Below are positions 15,492-18,592 of a DNA stretch of 18,592 nt, one piece after another (positions within the stretch are counted from its first letter, which is position 1; each line of letters starts with the position of its first letter). Both the position numbers and the translations under genes were made by a program. Origin of the DNA: an uncultured Bacilli bacterium (lineage in GTDB: Bacteria; Bacillota_I; Bacilli_A; RF39; UBA660); assembly GCA_934162555.1 (NCBI GenBank), contig CAKPJE010000012.1, positions 1-18,592 on the forward strand, in the 5' to 3' direction. Below the pieces are notes generated by a model. The model was not told the DNA's origin. It saw only the letters and a list, made by a program, of their open reading frames with translations, and ran no database searches.

Positions 15492-15516
15492 ATTTTTATG
15501 ATAGGGAGTGATTGAT

Positions 15517-15981
15517 ATGATTAAAGATAGTGAAATTAATTCTTATAATATAGCAGATTTCTTCTTAACTAAATCTGAACTAACCCCTAAGAAAGTACAA
15601 AAATTAGTTTATTATGCTTATTCATGGTTTATTGCAATAAATAATCAAAGTGCAAATCAAATAGAAAATATTTTGTTTGATGAAATCCCTGAAGCATGGA
15701 TTCATGGTCCAGTTTTCCCATCATTATATTTGAGGTTCAAGTTTTTTAATTGGAATGAGATTCCCAAAAATAAAGAAAATATTAAATTTGAAAACGATGA
15801 TTTGATGAGTTTTTTAAATGATATTTGGGAAAAATTTGGTTCATATTCTGCTGATGAATTAGAATATATGACTCATCAAGAATTACCATGGCTAAATGCT
15901 AGAAAAAATATTGCATCATGTGAACCATCAAATCAAAAAATTGATTTAAAGGATATTTTTAATTATTATAATGCCTTATAA
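15517..15981 (+). CDS. DUF4065/Panacea (SocA-like) probable antitoxin
   Basis: The protein has 154 residues from ATG 15517, chosen because AGGGAGTG (15503-15510) is a well-spaced ribosome site; an in-frame GTG lies inside that site. It is a single Panacea domain (DUF4065, SocA/GepA family): TPKKVQKLVYYAYSWFIA (23-40), LFDEIPEAWIHGPVFPSLY (53-71, with the hallmark W-x-x-GPV), then FGSYSADELEYMTH (107-120) and LPWLNAR (123-129). The family is known from antitoxins that neutralise many unrelated toxins, and from the SocA proteolytic adaptor. There is no extra DNA-binding domain. The gene overlaps the next frame by 11 bases, the classic antitoxin-first toxin-antitoxin layout. It has its own promoter and lies between direct repeats. 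The family call is firm. The role as antitoxin is inferred from family and layout. Confidence 0.88.
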   Translation: MIKDSEINSYNIADFFLTKSELTPKKVQKLVYYAYSWFIAINNQSANQIENILFDEIPEAWIHGPVFPSLYLRFKFFNWNEIPKNKENIKFENDDLMSFLNDIWEKFGSYSADELEYMTHQELPWLNARKNIASCEPSNQKIDLKDIFNYYNAL

Positions 15982-16648
15982 TATAAAAAGAATTAAACCT
16001 TTAACTAGTGAAAAAGGAAAAACTTTAGTCAAAGTTACTAATCAAAGATCTGCTGACAATAAAATAGTGTTTTCTTTTTCTTTTTTTAACGGGCATAGTA
16101 TAGGTATAAATGATTTTAACAATTTTTGTGCAAATAATTCTGATGCTATAAAAGCAGTAAGTGACTTTTTTCAAACCTTAAAGGATATTTCTAGATTTGA
16201 AATCAAGCACTTTTTTTCGCCAGCTATTAAAACACAATTTCATTATAATGAATTTGATGATAATGAAATAATTGATAGAATTGAAAATATTTTAATTGAT
16301 GGATATGGTATTTCAAGAAAAAAAGTTGATGAATTTGAAAGGTTGTATTTTGAGTTTTCCTTTTCAAATGGAAAGCGTGTAGTTGGGACAAGAATTTATG
16401 ATAATATATTTGAAATTTTATTTATAGATTGTAACCATATGGTATGTTTAAAATCATGTAGGTCTTTTAAAATAAAAATGAAGTATGATTGTCCTATTTT
16501 GTTTGGAAAAATTGATAGGAATAAAAATGTATCAGAATTTAAAAAAGAAGAATTATTTACAATGCTAATTGATTCTGCTAGAAATGGTGAGTATATTAGT
16601 ATTGAAGAATTTGTAAGAGATTATGACGATTTACTTGCTTGTGTGTAA
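15971..16648 (+). CDS. Unrecognised 225-aa protein, probable toxin partner of the Panacea antitoxin
   Basis: I do not recognise its family. It has no signal peptide and no membrane helix, so it should be cytosolic. Three parts can be seen: 1-50, with a basic start (MPYNIKRIKPL) and a beta-rich SFSFFNGHSIGIND strand pair; 50-115, a mostly helical stretch (SDAIKAVSDFFQTLKDISRFEIKHFF, then NEIIDRIENILIDGYG); and 116-165, a beta-rich stretch with RLYFEFSFSNGKRVVGTRIYDNIFEILFIDCNH. H144-type residue positions near the DCNH could be catalytic, but no known active site is evident. A variable tail follows (FKKEELFTMLIDSARNGEY). Its ATG lies 11 bases inside the antitoxin gene with only a distant AAAGGAT, so it depends on coupled translation. 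A repeat-borne terminator follows 55 bases downstream. Confidence 0.75.
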   Translation: MPYNIKRIKPLTSEKGKTLVKVTNQRSADNKIVFSFSFFNGHSIGINDFNNFCANNSDAIKAVSDFFQTLKDISRFEIKHFFSPAIKTQFHYNEFDDNEIIDRIENILIDGYGISRKKVDEFERLYFEFSFSNGKRVVGTRIYDNIFEILFIDCNHMVCLKSCRSFKIKMKYDCPILFGKIDRNKNVSEFKKEELFTMLIDSARNGEYISIEEFVRDYDDLLACV

Positions 16649-16672
16649 TAGAAAGTAAATGATAAAAAAGTA

Positions 16673-16733
16673 AGTCTATATGCTTAAACAATAAATATTC
16701 AGAAGATTAAGATGTTTTTCTTGATCTTTTTTG
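16673..16733 (+). repeat. Right direct repeat: decayed rluB 3' end plus terminator
   Basis: The partner of 15297-15363. In the frame corresponding to rluB it reads VSLYA then stop where rluB has VKSLYALKKQ, so it is a non-coding remnant of that gene's end. Weaker similarity starts at about 16663. It directly follows the probable toxin gene. Confidence 0.92.
16703..16732 (+). terminator. Terminator of the Panacea cassette (duplicate of the rluB terminator)
   Basis: Identical arms to the left copy: AAGATTAAGA (16703-16712) and TCTTGATCTT (16719-16728), followed by six T. It would end the antitoxin-toxin transcript. Confidence 0.85.
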
Positions 16734-16742
16734 AGAATTAAA

Positions 16743-16769
16743 AATAGGGCTTTGTAAGCTCTATTTTTT
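16743..16769. terminator. Bidirectional terminator after the glycosyltransferase gene
   Basis: A 10-bp stem AATAGGGCTT (16743-16752) and AAGCTCTATT (16756-16765) with loop TGT has T-rich flanks on both strands. It overlaps the stop of the minus-strand gene ending at 16761. Confidence 0.8.
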
Positions 16770-17837
16770 GTCGAAGTTTTTGACTAAATTAACTAAGTCA
16801 TTTGCTGAATTTTTGTTTATTATTTTACTTTGATTTTTAATTATTTCATCTTGTAATTTCTTATTATCTAATAATTTAATAACATTTTGAACAATGTCTT
16901 TTTCATCTTCACATTTTAAACTCATTTTGTGGTTATAGAAGAAATTTGTATTTATAGTTTCAATACCAGGTATAGCAAAAGCATGAATTAGCGGTTTGTT
17001 AATAGATGCGATTTCTGTAGATGATAAACCGCCTGGTTTAGATATAACAATATCAGAAGAATAAATTAAATCATTTATGTTATGAGCAAAACCTAGTACT
17101 ATTAAATTTTTGTTGTCTATCTTTTTTAGTTCTTTAAATAAATCCTTATTTGAACCTGTTACAATAATGATCTTAGTATTTTTAATATTTAATAAATCAT
17201 TAATTATTTTATTAACATCCCCAAAGCCCATACTTCCAAGCATAATTAAAATTGTTTTTTCTTTATTGATATTTAAATTATATCTTATGTTTTTAGCATT
17301 TTCAATAAACTCACTTGAAACTGGTATACCAGTAGTAATTAATCTATTACTATCTATTCCTTTATCTATAAAATCTTGTTCTATTCCTTTTTGAATAATG
17401 TAATAACTTGGTTTTGCTTCCTCCATGAAAGGGCAAGCTGTATAATCAGTTGCTACAAGAAGAAAAGGAATTTTTTTAATTGCTGTTAAGGTAAGAGCAG
17501 GGAATATATGAGTTGTTATTACTAAATCGATTTTGTTATTAATAATATAATTGTATAATTTTTTCTTATAAAATTTATTAACAAAATAAACTGGGCTTTT
17601 TAGTCTAGTTTTACTATATAATTCACCTAATTTATAGACAACTTTAAATACTTTTCCGTTCCCATTTAAAGTTGATAAATATAGTTTTTCTGATAATTTT
17701 TTTGCTTTTCTATTAACAATGTCATAAAAATCTTTAAATTCACAATCTATATTATTTTTTTTTAATTCTTCAAGTATATATTTCGCACATGCATTATGTC
17801 CACCACCTGTTGAACAAGATAATATTAATACTTTCAT
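16761..17837 (-). CDS. UgtP/MGDG-synthase type diacylglycerol glycosyltransferase
   Basis: The protein has 358 residues. It is a GT28-type, GT-B fold enzyme of the monogalactosyl/glucosyl-diacylglycerol synthase family, which moves sugar from a UDP-sugar to diacylglycerol. In Bacillota the product is the glycolipid anchor of lipoteichoic acid. The N-terminal domain opens with the family mark STGGGHNACA (9-18), and the lipid-side region continues through THIFPALT. The C-terminal nucleotide-sugar domain shows GSMGFGD, LGFAHNINDLIYSSD and KPGGLSSTE (from K267). Length is a little below B. subtilis UgtP (382). GGAGG sits just before the ATG and overlaps the end of nagZ, three bases upstream, so the two form an operon. 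It acts at the inner face of the membrane. Which sugar it uses cannot be told. Confidence 0.88.
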   Translation of the reverse strand: MKVLILSCSTGGGHNACAKYILEELKKNNIDCEFKDFYDIVNRKAKKLSEKLYLSTLNGNGKVFKVVYKLGELYSKTRLKSPVYFVNKFYKKKLYNYIINNKIDLVITTHIFPALTLTAIKKIPFLLVATDYTACPFMEEAKPSYYIIQKGIEQDFIDKGIDSNRLITTGIPVSSEFIENAKNIRYNLNINKEKTILIMLGSMGFGDVNKIINDLLNIKNTKIIIVTGSNKDLFKELKKIDNKNLIVLGFAHNINDLIYSSDIVISKPGGLSSTEIASINKPLIHAFAIPGIETINTNFFYNHKMSLKCEDEKDIVQNVIKLLDNKKLQDEIIKNQSKIINKNSANDLVNLVKNFDKK

Positions 17838-17840
17838 TTT

Positions 17841-18592
17841 TTACCTCCAATTTAATTCTTTATAATATTTCCATGCTATATTTTTAGAAACTAAATAATC
17901 AATTAATGTATCAGATATTTGTTTATTTTTATAAGCATTTAATATTTCGTTATAAGCATTTTTATAATCAGTTACAATTAATATGTTATTACCAGCAAGA
18001 ACAGCTTTTAAATATTTATTTTCAATATTATTTAAACCATTCATTGATAAATCATCAGTTATTGTTATATTATTAAAATTGAGTTCTTTTAAAATATTGT
18101 GTACATTTGGTGAAATAGAAGCAGGATTTATTTTGTCTACACAATTCATGTAATTATGAGAAAAGAGGATTGAATTTACATTGCTTTTTATACCTGCAAT
18201 AAATGGTAGAAAATCATTTTGTTTAAAAGAAGTATAACTTCTATTATCAATCGCGATTCCTTTATGGGTATCTTTGTTATCTCCATAACCAGGGAAATGT
18301 TTTAGAGTATATGATACTTTGTAATCTGTATTTGTTATTACAGTTTCAATGTACTTAGCAGTTAAAATAGCATTTTTACCAAAACTTCTTTTATAAATAT
18401 AATCATTTTTGTCAGTAGATACATCGGCAACTGGTGCTAGATTTAGATTAATACCTAGTTCATAAAGAATTTTATTTTTGTTTATTGTATCATCTTTTAT
18501 CCCAGGGAAACCATTATTTTTATATATTTCTTGAGATGATAGGAATGGATTAGAAATTATATTTTTGTTTGAACTTAGTCTGCTTACTGTTC
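17841..18592 (-). CDS. nagZ: Family 3 glycoside hydrolase, beta-N-acetylhexosaminidase, 3' part
   Basis: NagZ-type enzymes remove N-acetylglucosamine from cell-wall muropeptides. The minus-strand frame is open from the window edge down to the TAA at 17841-17843, about 249 codons, so the 5' end is outside. An ATG at 18149 is internal. In order one reads TVSRLSS, then LNLAPVADVSTD, then RSFGKN (substrate pocket), KHFPGYGDNKDTHKG with the conserved K-H pair and the D-T-H dyad (family: KHFPGHG...DSH), then the PASISP turn and ITDDLSMNGL, whose Asp is the expected nucleophile. The Y in place of H in the KHFPG motif is also found in other Bacillota members as far as I recall. Upstream signal or lipobox cannot be judged. 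It is followed three bases later by the glycosyltransferase gene. Confidence 0.92.
   Translation of the reverse strand, partial: TVSRLSSNKNIISNPFLSSQEIYKNNGFPGIKDDTINKNKILYELGINLNLAPVADVSTDKNDYIYKRSFGKNAILTAKYIETVITNTDYKVSYTLKHFPGYGDNKDTHKGIAIDNRSYTSFKQNDFLPFIAGIKSNVNSILFSHNYMNCVDKINPASISPNVHNILKELNFNNITITDDLSMNGLNNIENKYLKAVLAGNNILIVTDYKNAYNEILNAYKNKQISDTLIDYLVSKNIAWKYYKELNWR

Noticed and set aside
15332..16732. CRISPR array or insertion sequence explaining the repeated segments
   Set aside because: There are only two copies 1.3 kb apart in direct orientation, with no terminal inverted repeats and no transposase.
17110..17394. Open frame on the plus strand inside the glycosyltransferase gene
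   Set aside because: It is the antisense shadow of a well-supported gene, with no ribosome site or family likeness.
17841..18149. A complete small 102-residue gene starting at 18149
   Set aside because: The frame continues upstream to the window edge with unmistakable NagZ motifs, so this is only the C-terminal part of a larger gene.

Overview
The window is AT-rich DNA of a low-GC Bacillota-type bacterium. It reads with the standard bacterial code: tryptophans in recognisable genes such as valS and gapA are TGG, and TGA ends several genes. A T-box leader, Spo0A, a UgtP-type glycolipid transferase and strong AGGAG ribosome sites point to an uncultured, probably gut-associated lineage with a compact genome (order RF39 of Bacilli or a similar reduced Clostridia group). 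That placement is inference.

Left part (1-4250): the tail of a PAP2 phosphatase, then a decayed cluster. A short-chain dehydrogenase start is fused in frame to what looks like the tail of an M16 (YmfF-like) gene. A YmfH-like M16 peptidase follows, broken by an in-frame TAA, and then an intact membrane-anchored XRE regulator with a cysteine-rich outer domain. A separate promoter serves a rhodanese-like secreted protein overlapping a thioredoxin-like lipoprotein. A one-domain DUF11 protein, perhaps truncated, ends this part.

Middle (4330-11758): a diacylglycerol-kinase-like gene converges on clpP through a shared terminator. Divergent from clpP runs a tightly packed operon: a TGS/nucleoside-kinase fusion, gapA, a type IV prepilin-like gene, pgk and tpiA, with 13-nt or overlapping junctions throughout. 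This is lower glycolysis with a pilin inserted between gapA and pgk. spo0A follows, with a possible Spo0A box upstream.

Right-middle (11759-16740): a complete valine T-box leader controls valS. valS overlaps an rluB-type pseudouridine synthase broken by one in-frame TGA. Next comes the most notable part: a 1.3-kb two-gene cassette with its own strong promoter, encoding a DUF4065/Panacea (SocA-like) antitoxin and an overlapping 225-residue protein of unrecognised family, probably its toxin. The cassette lies between two near-identical 60-80 bp direct repeats, each containing the rluB 3' end and its terminator. It therefore looks like a late arrival or a recombination product.

Right end (16741-18592, minus strand): a ugtP/MGDG-type glycosyltransferase preceded by nagZ, a family 3 beta-N-acetylhexosaminidase whose 5' end lies outside the window. 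No tRNA, rRNA, CRISPR array or transposase was seen.
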